Shown here piece by piece: positions 24,971-33,977 of a stretch of 42,284 nt of DNA. Location of the stretch: contig USAB01000006.1 of assembly GCA_900552585.1 (NCBI GenBank), positions 1-42,284 of the forward strand, given 5' to 3'. The first letter of the stretch is position 1; every line of letters starts with the position of its first letter. The notes under the pieces were generated by a model. The model saw only the letters and a list, made by a program, of their open reading frames with translations, was not told the origin of the DNA and made no database searches. Source of the DNA: an uncultured Coriobacteriaceae bacterium (lineage in GTDB: Bacteria; Actinomycetota; Coriobacteriia; Coriobacteriales; Eggerthellaceae). A program made the position numbers and the translations under genes.

Positions 24971-27226
24971 TCAGTCTTTCCACCACTCGTCATGCAGATA
25001 TGGATGATCGATACCCACTCGGCGCATCATAACGTCCATGCTTTCCCGATGAGGCTCGGGAATCAAGCTCAAATACTCATCCACAAAATCCTTGCCCCGC
25101 TCTTGTTCGAACAGGGGAAGGCATGCCTGCAGAATGTCCTGATCGATTGCCAGGCCCATATGGTCATTGTCATACAGGCGATAGACGCCATCGAGATACG
25201 GACGCGCAAGGCGGCGTGTCTCCTTCTCGTTACCCGCCTTGGCCGCATCCAAAATGGCCTGCTTGCGGGGATACGTACGTTCCCAAACGAAGAAGCGATC
25301 GCTGGATAGCCGTCGAAGCGCTTGATAATGACTCGTCCGTTGGGAGACATCGTCGATTTCCGCCCGAACGCTTTTCAGCTTCGCCTTCTCCTTTGAAAGC
25401 ACGCCATCCTTATTTGCATGATGACGAATAAGCCTTCCTTTGAGAGAATCGCTCAACTTCGGGAAGGCAACCTTCCGCGTCCCCTCCTTGACAACGGACT
25501 CCGGAATACGCGACAAGTCGCGAACCTTGAACTCCATGTTGTGCTCAGAGCAGAAATCGGAAGCATCGAGAAGTACCATGCCGTTCATACTTTCGGATGC
25601 GAGACGTGAGAAACGCGCCTTGGCGGCTTCCGAATCACCGGCGAGAACAGCCAATTCGCCCGCAAACAGACGGAGATAATCGTCATCGTCCAAGTCTTTG
25701 CTCCACGCGGAAACCGTCGCATACGAGGCCTCGACCGTCGATGAATCGCAAAGTGCGTTCGAAAGAAGCAGGAATGCATGGCCGATCCGCGCATGACGGA
25801 TTGCCGGGCAAACGCTATCCAGAACATCCAAAGCAGCGGCAACGGCATCCGTATCGTGCTCGTCAATTGCCTGATACAGATCCCCCGTTGCTTCGAGCGC
25901 CCGATCAAGCAGCCGATCAAGCTCCGAGCTGCCATAGACGCAGCGTTCGGAATCGGCGCGTTGCGCGCGAATAACCTTTTCAACCGTCCAAAAGTCCGGG
26001 CGGACAACATAGCGGCTCCACAATGCCGCACTTAGCAATTCCGGCTTGAACGGCAGCGCGATGCGCCACGTCCTCATGTTGCCGTACAGCTGATAACGCA
26101 ACAAGATGTCCGTTTCCTGCTGGATACGCGCCATAGCGCTCATATCTAATGATGGAGAGGCAAGGCGCTCTGGCGTGATTGCCCTGACATAACGCGAACG
26201 ATTATGGGAAAATTCCTTATTTAGCTGGTCGGCTGCCAATTGTCCGCGCAAGCCCCACATCTGCGGTTCGCGAACGCTCTGAGCCAGCATCTCTTCCATC
26301 TTCAGCTGCTTCAGCAAATCAAAATCTGCAACAGCCTTTTCCGAGTCGATGAACTGCATGTAATCCTGCGTGATCTGATAACCGGGAATGTTCAGATTCG
26401 CGCAGCTGTAAGCATGAAAACGCTCGCCGCTCGGAAACATTCGCCAATTGTCGCCGTAGAAACGGCGGAAAAACGACAGGAACCCATTCGGGACGGCAAA
26501 CTCATGCGAGCCAAACGGCTTATACACCGGATTCTCGAACCAGGCAGCGTCAAGCACCGGATACCCTTGATAGGCGCCGCCGCTACCATGGATGCATTTC
26601 GAAGACGTTGCCGGCTGCTTGCTGCGGAACCGTTCTTCCAGAATACGCAGCGTCTCTTCCCTGCCCCTTTCAGATTCCATCTGCTTTGCTTCGCGCCAGC
26701 GCTTGCGGAACAGCTCGGAACGGAATTTGCAGCGTCGCTTGATATGGCATTGCATCTCTTCCCACACCAGGAAATCCGTGATGCAGTCGACTTGCTGCTC
26801 CTGTTCTTCCGGGACGGGGAACAGGATGAATACATCGATGAAGACACCGTTCGCGCCGCCGTTGAACGACGAGGTGCTCAAGGGACACGCCGTATTCTTA
26901 TTGATGAACCTGCCGAACAACAGCGAATAGTCATCTTCGACAGAGCGGTCGACCAACTCGTAACCCTCAGGAAACTGCCCGCTGTTCGAAAGTTCCCGCA
27001 GTTTCAGATAATCGTCTTCGAACATGACGATATCAGCGTCATTGTCCCAGGGAATCATACCCCGATGGCGGATTGCGCCCAAAAGACCACCGAACGCGAG
27101 CGAATATTTCAAACCATGCTTGCGGCAGATGCCGTCAAGCACTGCCAGCTGGTCCTCGATGGACTTCTGCCAATCCTTTGCATTATGGGAATCGGGCGCA
27201 TACTTGAAGCTATTCACGGAAATCAT
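24971..27226 (-). CDS. LicD family phosphotransferase, paralogue of the 16.5-kb licD
   Basis: A 751-residue protein aligning end to end with the 752-residue LicD at 16523-18781: both open with SF.YAP.SH.AKDWQK, both have GGLLGA[VI]RHRG and the rare PWDND variant at 59-63, both have CPLSTS.FNGG..G.F.DVF.L, and both end GxDHPYL. The C-terminal 450 residues are helical and TPR-like. The ATG at 27226 has CAGGAGA upstream and matches the paralogue's start; 30 extra upstream codons are open but unlikely to be used. It lies in a minus-strand group with the acyltransferase upstream and the TarS-like gene downstream. The donor and acceptor are unknown. Confidence 0.85.
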   Translation of the reverse strand: MISVNSFKYAPDSHNAKDWQKSIEDQLAVLDGICRKHGLKYSLAFGGLLGAIRHRGMIPWDNDADIVMFEDDYLKLRELSNSGQFPEGYELVDRSVEDDYSLLFGRFINKNTACPLSTSSFNGGANGVFIDVFILFPVPEEQEQQVDCITDFLVWEEMQCHIKRRCKFRSELFRKRWREAKQMESERGREETLRILEERFRSKQPATSSKCIHGSGGAYQGYPVLDAAWFENPVYKPFGSHEFAVPNGFLSFFRRFYGDNWRMFPSGERFHAYSCANLNIPGYQITQDYMQFIDSEKAVADFDLLKQLKMEEMLAQSVREPQMWGLRGQLAADQLNKEFSHNRSRYVRAITPERLASPSLDMSAMARIQQETDILLRYQLYGNMRTWRIALPFKPELLSAALWSRYVVRPDFWTVEKVIRAQRADSERCVYGSSELDRLLDRALEATGDLYQAIDEHDTDAVAAALDVLDSVCPAIRHARIGHAFLLLSNALCDSSTVEASYATVSAWSKDLDDDDYLRLFAGELAVLAGDSEAAKARFSRLASESMNGMVLLDASDFCSEHNMEFKVRDLSRIPESVVKEGTRKVAFPKLSDSLKGRLIRHHANKDGVLSKEKAKLKSVRAEIDDVSQRTSHYQALRRLSSDRFFVWERTYPRKQAILDAAKAGNEKETRRLARPYLDGVYRLYDNDHMGLAIDQDILQACLPLFEQERGKDFVDEYLSLIPEPHRESMDVMMRRVGIDHPYLHDEWWKD

Positions 27227-27355
27227 GCGGTCTCCTGCCGTGAGAAGGGTAGGTTTCATTCCTACTTTAAACGTTTGCCAATTTTTCACACAACTGGAAA
27301 AGACCGATTGCTTCATTTTCCTTCGAATAACTTCAGCGGACCGATGCTGTTCCCC

Positions 27356-28546
27356 TTACCTATGCACCAGGGGATTCTCCTTCGGAGCCGTTACGCTCTT
27401 CGTCCAATCGCTGATGTCCTTCACCAAGTTGTTCGGTCCCTTCGGCCAGGCCAGCAGCGCAGTGAGGATCGGCGCGAAGACGTACGGCGACAGAATCCAC
27501 AGGCGATTTGCGGCCACAAGCGGCTCGTACCAGTTGTAATAGCTGATGCAGTACATAATCAGGATGTGGAAGATATACACTTGGAAGCTGCGCTCGCCCA
27601 TGAACGTTAAGAAGCACTTGTGCTTCGGACAAAGAAGAACCACCAGTGCGCCCATGACGAATACGGCGGCATATTGCACTATGCGGAGCAGGGCCAAGAT
27701 CCACAGGTCCACATGCCAGCGCACGGACAGTACTGAGAGCAGGTTCATGCCGGTGGAGATACGCTTAATAAACGTGAGCTGGGTGTTCGTGAACAGCAGA
27801 TACAGCGCCGCAAAGATTGCGGCAAGCATAACGGCAGCAAGCACAATGCGGGCGATGGTCCCGATACGCGCCTCAACCACATCGACCAGCTTCTCCACGC
27901 TTTCCGGCTGCAGATAGAATCCTAAGGCAAAGTACGGCAGGTACACGAAGAAGCGGGAAACGCTCAGGGTGCCAACCTCTGTCAAGAACACGCCGCTGCC
28001 CACTGCAAGCAGAATGGAAACGGCAAGGAACGATGCCGGGCGGACGGAACCCATGATGGGAACCATCAGCATGAACAGGCCGAGTACCAGCATGAACCAA
28101 GGGGCACCAGTGACGACGAACGGGTTCACGCCCGGCGTCTTATGGAAGACGACCAAGTCCAGCACCACGATGAGTCCTAAGAATATGAAATAGAGAATCA
28201 TATACAGCAGCACTTTATCCGACGGCGCTTGATGGCGCTTGTACCACGATTTGCCGGCGAAAAGCCCCGAACAGAACAGGAACAGCGGCATATGGAAGAA
28301 ATAGATGAACGTCAGCGTAGTGTAGATAAGATGCGAATCCGTGAAGCCGACAATGCGCGAGCAGAAATGGCCGAGTACCACCAGCAGAATCGCTATACCC
28401 TTGATGTTGTCGAAAAGCGCGATGCGCGGTTTCTTTTTCGACGGAATGGCGGCCGAGGGCGAGGTCGGTGCCACGGAAGCGGAAGACGCCCCGGACAGTT
28501 CAGCGGCGCGAGAGCGAGTGTTCTGCGACGTTGCAGATGATGCCAT
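27356..28546 (-). CDS. Acyltransferase 3 family membrane protein
   Basis: A 396-residue integral membrane O-acyltransferase of the OafA/WecH type, which typically acetylates surface sugars. About 45 disordered Ala/Ser-rich residues come first, then RIALFDNIKGIAILLVVLGH with the family's conserved His, FIYFFHMPLFLFCSGLF, and about ten membrane segments in all. It ends in a short basic tail. The ATG at 28546 has GGAGA about 8 bp upstream; ten upstream codons (from 28576) are rejected. With LicD proteins on both sides it probably O-acetylates the polymer; some relatives carry other acyl groups. Confidence 0.87.
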   Translation of the reverse strand: MASSATSQNTRSRAAELSGASSASVAPTSPSAAIPSKKKPRIALFDNIKGIAILLVVLGHFCSRIVGFTDSHLIYTTLTFIYFFHMPLFLFCSGLFAGKSWYKRHQAPSDKVLLYMILYFIFLGLIVVLDLVVFHKTPGVNPFVVTGAPWFMLVLGLFMLMVPIMGSVRPASFLAVSILLAVGSGVFLTEVGTLSVSRFFVYLPYFALGFYLQPESVEKLVDVVEARIGTIARIVLAAVMLAAIFAALYLLFTNTQLTFIKRISTGMNLLSVLSVRWHVDLWILALLRIVQYAAVFVMGALVVLLCPKHKCFLTFMGERSFQVYIFHILIMYCISYYNWYEPLVAANRLWILSPYVFAPILTALLAWPKGPNNLVKDISDWTKSVTAPKENPLVHR

Positions 28547-28704
28547 GCAGTATTCTCCAAATCTTCGATGACGCACCCTCCCCTTATCGCGGCATATGCC
28601 GAAGGCGCAACACGCTCATCCCCATAAGGGTCTCGAACTGGCGCATGAAACAGACCACTTTGAACCATTTTGGGGTTTATGCCGCTTGCCGTAGAATATC
28701 GCGT

Positions 28705-28731
28705 AAAAATGGGGTGCGCAAGCGCACCCCA
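28705..28731 (-). terminator. Terminator of the 594-residue licD gene
   Basis: TGGGGTGCG and CGCACCCCA (28710-28718 and 28723-28731) form a perfect 9-bp stem with a 4-base loop; the minus strand continues with TTTTT. The rest of the gap to the acyltransferase start shows no gene. Confidence 0.82.
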
Positions 28732-28764
28732 GTCATTCATCAATGGAGGGAATCTCTTGGAACG

Positions 28765-30549
28765 TTAGCCCCACTGGATATTTCGCTCGGCATCCTCCGC
28801 CTCGCGACCGCCGCCTACGCCTTCTTCATCAGACCACAGAAGCAAGTCGTGACCGGCGCGCTGGTGGGGATACGGCATAACCATGTAGTCGCCATACTGC
28901 ATAGCCAGGAAGATTTCGGGCTTGTTCGGAATCTCAACCTCTATTTCGTCGAACTTCACGCGCTGCGTGGGGAACAGATCGGTAACTTGCGCCATGGTAT
29001 ACGAGGGAACGAAACTTGCAACGAATCGAAGGCCCAATTCCTCGTGGTCCCGGTCATAACGCATCGCAACCTCATCATATGCCTTCTGGGTGTCCTTCAA
29101 CGAAATGCCACGGTAATGATGTGCAAGGATACGCCCTGCCGTCTGGGCAATGTAATAATCTAGATCCTTACGATCAGGTGGCAATTCAGCAGCCTGCTTC
29201 GGTGTGTACTGGCGGTTGACAATGTGGTTGTGCCTCTTCGATGCGGCAAGCACCTCGTTGCGGAACGCAGACTGATCCGCCACGCCATTGGGAACATAAT
29301 CGAACGGAAAGACGTCCACGCATATTCCCTTATGGAACGGACGGAATTTGTTGTATTCCGTGATGTATTCGGAATCGTTCATGCGAACCTTCGAGAACAA
29401 ATACGGGATAGTGGGATCCGTTTCGCGCGTCTGCAGGAAGAACCGCTCGGAATCGATGATGGAGCCCGCCGTCGCCTTAAAGATCTCGTAGTCTTCGCGC
29501 AGCATGCCTACGTCGATATCGTCGTCCCATGGAATGAATCCGCCATGGCGCACATGGCCCAACATGGTGCCGCCGCATGCGAAGTAATGGATTCCTAGTT
29601 CGTGGCAGATGCGGTCGATCTCCGTAACGATGATCTTCGCGTCCTCCTGCAAACGCTTTAGCTCGGGTGTTGCCTCGAATACCGGCTCCTTCGCCCAGAT
29701 ATCGGGGCGCACCGGGCAGCGAACGGGAATACCGGCAAACGTCATCCACTGCGTCTCGCCAATATCCGTTTTCGGCAGCGTGGCGGAACGCCAGCCGCTA
29801 ACGCGGGCGATCATCTTCGTGTCGCGACCCTCGTAACGCTGCGCCATCGCATGCATGCCCCATGAAGCGCACGAAAGCGGAACGAGACGGAAAAGGCCCG
29901 CCCCTTCCGTCGTGACCCAATCGTAGCCGTCTTCCTGCCCATTCGGGATGTCTTTGACGGCAATGACCTTCTTGAATACCGTGTTGCGACGCTTCATCTG
30001 GCGATAGAACTTCTTGCGCGTGAAGAAATCATCGGGCACCTCGTCGAAGACGGTAAGCTGCAGGATACCCTGAACATCCTCGGGAAGCTGGTCCGCATCG
30101 TAGACGATGTCCCCGTTGCGTCGCACGAACTTATGCTTGCGCGAAACGATATGCGCGTAAATGCGCCGCGTCTTCGTGTTGCTGAAATACGGCTGGTACA
30201 CCCATGGAAGCGCGTCGCGTTCGGGTTTGGAGAGCGCATTGTACGCCGCTTCGAACGCCTGGAAGCCCGAACGGAATACCGCCAGATCGATCTGATATTG
30301 TCCAGGAAGGAAATCCTGGTACGAAACCGCACCGCGCAACGTGTTTGCGTACACGAACCACAGTATCCCGTTCTTCTCGCAGAAATCGGAAAACGACTTC
30401 AACAGCTTTACGTTCTCGTTGCGCTGCGCTTGAATAAGCGCAGCCGTCCGCGCCAACTCGAAGGATTGCGTCTCCATATATTCCGAACCGTATACCTTGT
30501 TGATCAGGTCCAGTTCTTCCTGCGAACGCAATGTTTTCACATCAGCCAT
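28765..30549 (-). CDS. Tandem LicD protein: degenerate N-terminal and catalytic C-terminal domain
   Basis: A 594-residue protein with the reverse domain order of the 938-residue LicD. The N-terminal domain (about 45-290) keeps the LicD frame (LKSFSDFCEKNGILWFVYAN.LRGAV) but reads LPGQYQIDLAVF at 81-92 instead of PWDDDID, losing catalytic Asp residues. The C-terminal domain is fully canonical: ITEIDRICHELGI..F.CGGT.LGHVRH then PWDDDIDVGM near 335-344, and it closes with the QYGDYMVMPYPHQR signature. It is flanked by terminators on both sides, so it is transcribed alone. A phospho-group transfer to the surface polymer is inferred from family and context. Confidence 0.85.
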   Translation of the reverse strand: MADVKTLRSQEELDLINKVYGSEYMETQSFELARTAALIQAQRNENVKLLKSFSDFCEKNGILWFVYANTLRGAVSYQDFLPGQYQIDLAVFRSGFQAFEAAYNALSKPERDALPWVYQPYFSNTKTRRIYAHIVSRKHKFVRRNGDIVYDADQLPEDVQGILQLTVFDEVPDDFFTRKKFYRQMKRRNTVFKKVIAVKDIPNGQEDGYDWVTTEGAGLFRLVPLSCASWGMHAMAQRYEGRDTKMIARVSGWRSATLPKTDIGETQWMTFAGIPVRCPVRPDIWAKEPVFEATPELKRLQEDAKIIVTEIDRICHELGIHYFACGGTMLGHVRHGGFIPWDDDIDVGMLREDYEIFKATAGSIIDSERFFLQTRETDPTIPYLFSKVRMNDSEYITEYNKFRPFHKGICVDVFPFDYVPNGVADQSAFRNEVLAASKRHNHIVNRQYTPKQAAELPPDRKDLDYYIAQTAGRILAHHYRGISLKDTQKAYDEVAMRYDRDHEELGLRFVASFVPSYTMAQVTDLFPTQRVKFDEIEVEIPNKPEIFLAMQYGDYMVMPYPHQRAGHDLLLWSDEEGVGGGREAEDAERNIQWG

Positions 30550-30580
30550 AGAAGTGTCCTATCAGCCTTTCGTAAATAAT

Positions 30581-30617
30581 AAAAACGTGGGCTGCAAAAT
30601 TTTTTGCAGACCACGTT
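30581..30617 (-). terminator. Terminator of the TagD-GatZ transcription unit
   Basis: AACGTGGGCTGCAAAA (30584-30599) and TTTTGCAGACCACGTT (30602-30617) pair over 16 bp with one mismatch; the minus strand ends in TTTTTATTATTT. Strong, and 26 bp after the GatZ-like stop. Confidence 0.85.
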
Positions 30618-30642
30618 GCATTATAGAGTATGCGGGCAATTC

Positions 30643-31977
30643 CTACCGAATATGTGCAGAGTCCTCAGGAGCACCCATGCCGCAATAGTCCGTTGCCTGC
30701 AGATAGCCGTCGATGGCATCGCCGATATGGTCCCAGATCAGGTCCGCAGCTTCGTTCTTCACTTGGCCGCGACGGACATGATAGTACTGGTTCGGCAGAT
30801 ACTGGCTCAGCATGCAGTGGGGAATCACATTGCCGGAAAGGTTCCTGACCAGCGTATCGCGCGCCTCCACAACTTCCGGCAGCGCAAAGTAATAGCGGCA
30901 GCGGTCATAGAAGCTGTACGCACGAGCGATGCGCTGCTCGTTCGGCGTGCCGCGATAGTAATCCTCCCAGTGGCTGGGGTCCTCCATCATCTTGCGCTCG
31001 AGCGTCTTGCGGTAATTCGACCACTTCTCCGGCTGCTCCGCATAGACCTCCTGCTCGATCTGCTCAAGGGCGAACAGCGCCTCGCGCAGGGCGAATGTCA
31101 GCGCCGGACCCACCTTCAAAATGGCACCGCCGTCTTCGCACATACGGCGAAGGTTGCGCATGGTTTGGTAGTCGGAAGAATGGCATTCGATGCACAGCGG
31201 CTGCGTGCGCATGGCCGCAACCAAATCGGCGGCGCGCGTACGGCTGTACTCGTCCAGGTTGAACTCGTGGAATTCCACGCCCATCTCTACAACCAGTCCA
31301 AGCACCCGATCGAACACATCGTGGAGGCCATAACGGTCGAACGCTTCCTTGTAAATGCGGATCGTGTTGATGGCATCGTCAGCCGTGGTCACGCCCATTT
31401 TACCGGCGTTGAAGTCGCCGCCGGGAACGGGCACCTCAGAGCCGATGATATAGAGCGGTTTCGGCGCTTCGGGATGCGCAGCATGATACTTCTCGTAGGC
31501 CTTTTCTGCCGCGAGCATCAGGCGAGCACCACGGTCGGCGCACGTAGCGGTCAAGAACGGCTTCTCCGGATCATCGGAGGCAACGCGCATGCTGGTATCC
31601 AGATGGATCTTCTTATAGCCGGCCAGAACGCAGCTGGTCACCAGCTGCTCGGCCTGCGCCATGGCCTCGTCCTCGTCCTTATTCACCCACGGCAGCGGAC
31701 CCAGATGGTCGCCGCCGATGATGACCTGGTCGAACGGAACGCACATCTCGTCTGCCAGGCTCTTCACGAAGTCGGCGAAATCATACGGGTTCATGCCGGT
31801 ATAGCCGCCCAGCTGGTTCACCTGGTTCGAAGTGGACTCGATCAGCGCGGGCGTGCCCGTCTTGTAGGCCTTCAGCAGCGCTGCACGGATAACATCCGGA
31901 TTCGCGGAGCAACAAGAATAGATGCCTACGCGGCGGCCGGATTTGTTCCTGCGCACAATCTCTTGCAAAACATTCAT
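30643..31977 (-). CDS. GatZ/KbaZ-like protein, possible D-tagatose-6-phosphate 4-epimerase
   Basis: A 444-residue member of the family named for the non-catalytic subunit of tagatose-1,6-bisphosphate aldolase. Hallmarks: GIYSCCSANPDVI, ALIESTSNQVNQLGGYTGM and IIGGDHLGPLPW, all as in E. coli GatZ. No GatY catalytic subunit or galactitol PTS is nearby. Stand-alone members of this family have been described as D-tagatose-6-phosphate 4-epimerases (fructose-6-P <-> tagatose-6-P). Beside a GatD-type dehydrogenase 56 bp upstream and a cytidylyltransferase, a precursor-forming epimerase is the better reading. AAGGAG lies about 11 bp before the ATG. It is the last gene of the unit. Confidence 0.85.
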   Translation of the reverse strand: MNVLQEIVRRNKSGRRVGIYSCCSANPDVIRAALLKAYKTGTPALIESTSNQVNQLGGYTGMNPYDFADFVKSLADEMCVPFDQVIIGGDHLGPLPWVNKDEDEAMAQAEQLVTSCVLAGYKKIHLDTSMRVASDDPEKPFLTATCADRGARLMLAAEKAYEKYHAAHPEAPKPLYIIGSEVPVPGGDFNAGKMGVTTADDAINTIRIYKEAFDRYGLHDVFDRVLGLVVEMGVEFHEFNLDEYSRTRAADLVAAMRTQPLCIECHSSDYQTMRNLRRMCEDGGAILKVGPALTFALREALFALEQIEQEVYAEQPEKWSNYRKTLERKMMEDPSHWEDYYRGTPNEQRIARAYSFYDRCRYYFALPEVVEARDTLVRNLSGNVIPHCMLSQYLPNQYYHVRRGQVKNEAADLIWDHIGDAIDGYLQATDYCGMGAPEDSAHIR

Positions 31978-32033
31978 TTTCGATAATTCTCCTTATATCG
32001 GATAGCGGGAAACCGGTATCGAGCCGAACTTCT

Positions 32034-33089
32034 CTAGCTCTCCTGCCATGAGTCGATGACTATTTTACCCGTTGCCTTGTTAGGTGGCATGAACTTTTCG
32101 AATGCTTCTGCAATATCACGCAAATTATATATAGTGTCGATCATCGAAGGATCAACCTTCATGATGCCCTTGTCGAAGAACTCGTTGACCTTCCGCCATT
32201 CGATGCCCGGCCAGGGATCGGAGTACGACATCCAGGCACCCGTGAGCGTAAGCTCTTTCCGGTTGATCAGCTCCCATTGCGGAACGGTGAAAGACGGGTT
32301 GCTCTTCGGCGTGCCGATGAAGCACACCGTGCCGCGATTCGCCGCCACCTCGAGCGAATCGATGATGGTCGCGGGAGTGCCGGCAGTATCGAACACGTAG
32401 TCGAACCGCTTGCCGCCGTTCAATGCGAATGCACGCTGCTGCCAGCCCTCTTGCGAGGTATCCACGAGATTGTCCAGACCCACGCTCTGCGCTTGCCGCA
32501 AGCGGGCCGGCGTATGGTTCGAAACAACCACCGTGGAAGCACCGTAGCCCAAAAGCTCCTGAGCCGTAAGGATTCCGATGGTGCCGGCTCCGATGACTAT
32601 GGCGTCCGCGCCTTCTTCGAAGCCCACAAGCTCGATGCCATGCACGCCAATTGAGGCGGGCTCAAAGAACGCGCCTTCGAGATCGGAGACGTCATCGCCA
32701 AGCGGGAAGATGTTGTTTGCGGGAACGGCAACGTACTCGGACATGGAGCCGGGACGACGGGATCCGATAAAGCTGTAATGCTTGCACAGGCTGTAATGGC
32801 CCGCCTTGCAGTCTTCGCATTCGCCGCACGGAACCAGCGGCAGCACGGAGACGCGCTTGCCTATCAGGGCGCTGTCGACCGCAGAGCCGACCTTCGCAAC
32901 GACGCCCGAGCATTCATGGCCGAGCGTTTGCGGAAAGCTATGGACGGTACCCTTCAACACACGCGGGACGTCCGATCCGCAGACGCCCGTGTAATGGACG
33001 CGGATGACCACCTCGTCCGATTGCGGTTCAGGATCGGGCTGGTCCAGGTAGACGATCTTGTTGACGGCTTCGACTTGCGTGCCCTTCAT
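32034..33089 (-). CDS. GatD-type zinc alcohol dehydrogenase (galactitol-1-phosphate 5-dehydrogenase-like)
   Basis: A 351-residue medium-chain dehydrogenase. Catalytic zinc ligands are Cys37 (GVCGSD), His58 and Glu59 (LGHE); structural zinc cysteines are 88, 91, 94 and 102; the NAD fold has GAGTIG. It resembles E. coli GatD closely in recalled signature regions: CGSD.PR, FIGSRR after the four cysteines, and the late WM.YS.PWPG.EW motif. GatD interconverts galactitol-1-P and tagatose-6-P. In the same position teichoic acid clusters carry TarJ, a related dehydrogenase that reduces ribulose-5-P, so reduction of a keto-sugar phosphate to a polyol phosphate is the inferred direction. The ATG lies 9 bp after the cytidylyltransferase stop, with GGAG between. 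Confidence 0.86.
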   Translation of the reverse strand: MKGTQVEAVNKIVYLDQPDPEPQSDEVVIRVHYTGVCGSDVPRVLKGTVHSFPQTLGHECSGVVAKVGSAVDSALIGKRVSVLPLVPCGECEDCKAGHYSLCKHYSFIGSRRPGSMSEYVAVPANNIFPLGDDVSDLEGAFFEPASIGVHGIELVGFEEGADAIVIGAGTIGILTAQELLGYGASTVVVSNHTPARLRQAQSVGLDNLVDTSQEGWQQRAFALNGGKRFDYVFDTAGTPATIIDSLEVAANRGTVCFIGTPKSNPSFTVPQWELINRKELTLTGAWMSYSDPWPGIEWRKVNEFFDKGIMKVDPSMIDTIYNLRDIAEAFEKFMPPNKATGKIVIDSWQES

Positions 33090-33098
33090 GAGCGGCTC

Positions 33099-33861
33099 CT
33101 AGAAATAGTAGTTATGGAATAGCTTGATAAACGCATCCATATCGTTGCGATACGTAATCTTCAGATTGATGAGATCCGTGGGAATGATTTGCATGGGGAT
33201 ATCGTGCGCCAATGCCAAGGCGCCGGCAGACGTGAACTTATCCAACTCGTCCGGCGTCATGGTGCTGTACAGCGGCCAAATGAGACCGAACTTGAATGCC
33301 TCCGGGCTTGCACCGGAAACGACGGTCTGGCGCGGGATGACCTTTTCGAGCATGTTCGTGTCGGGATCCATGCCGTACACGGTATCGTATTGGCAGGCGC
33401 CCATGGTTGCGCCGCCATGCACCTCGACCGCAGTGGCCAATTCGCCCAGATGGTTCTCGTCAACATACGGATGCGTGGTGTCGTGAATGAACACCAGGTC
33501 ATCGTCTTCGGCCGTCTTGGCGGCTTCTATCAACCCGTTCTTCACGGATTCCGAACGGCCCGGAGGCGTTCTCCTCGTCTCCCCACCGGCTCCACCCGCC
33601 GGCAACGACGGCGTAGTCGAAATCCTGCAGCTCAAGGTTCGATATCCATTCGTCCGTGAATCCGACCCAATCGGCGTGACAGACCACGATCACCTTGTCG
33701 GCAAACCTGAGCTTGGCGTACTTCTCCACCAGATAGCTAAACGTCGGCTTGCCCTCAACCTCGACGAACTGTTTCGGAACCGGCGCGCCAAAACGCGTGC
33801 CGGACCCGCCCATCATCAGCAGAAGATACTTCTTATGCTTCATGGAATGCTGCTTTTTCAC
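33099..33861 (-). pseudogene. IspD/TarI-type polyol-phosphate cytidylyltransferase, frameshifted by a 31-bp insertion
   Basis: Two overlapping frames together encode one IspD-like protein. The first has LLLMMGGSGTRFGAPVPKQF (CTP-binding loop) to DFDYAVVAGGWSR; the second has SESVKNGLIEAAK, FIHDTTHPYV, and a normal C-terminus to FIKLFHNYYF. Between them 31 bp lie between two GCCG copies (plus-strand CGGC at 33556-33559 and 33587-33590). Removing one copy plus the spacer restores VVAGGWSRSESVKNGL, the canonical IspD/TarI motif, in frame. The start is either GTG at 33861 with AAGGGG upstream or ATG at 33843. It would make a CDP-polyol from the dehydrogenase product. As read, the protein is truncated; sequencing or assembly error cannot be excluded. 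Confidence 0.8.
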
Positions 33862-33977
33862 GTCAACCCCTTGGTCGAATTCATGGTCGCATACGGTATA
33901 ACCGTACCACACATTGCCTACTGGACTCATTCCCCGCCACGGCATGCAACGCTTTCATGCGAACGACGCACGGTAGG

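Noticed and set aside
33560..33590. Programmed ribosomal bypassing over the 31 bp
   Set aside because: The take-off and landing triplets would be CGG and CGT, not identical, and no bypass signals are apparent; mutation or assembly error is simpler.
33099..33635. A separate 178-codon gene
   Set aside because: Its first 30 or so codons are unrelated to IspD, while the rest is the C-terminal half of the cytidylyltransferase; it is part of the broken gene.
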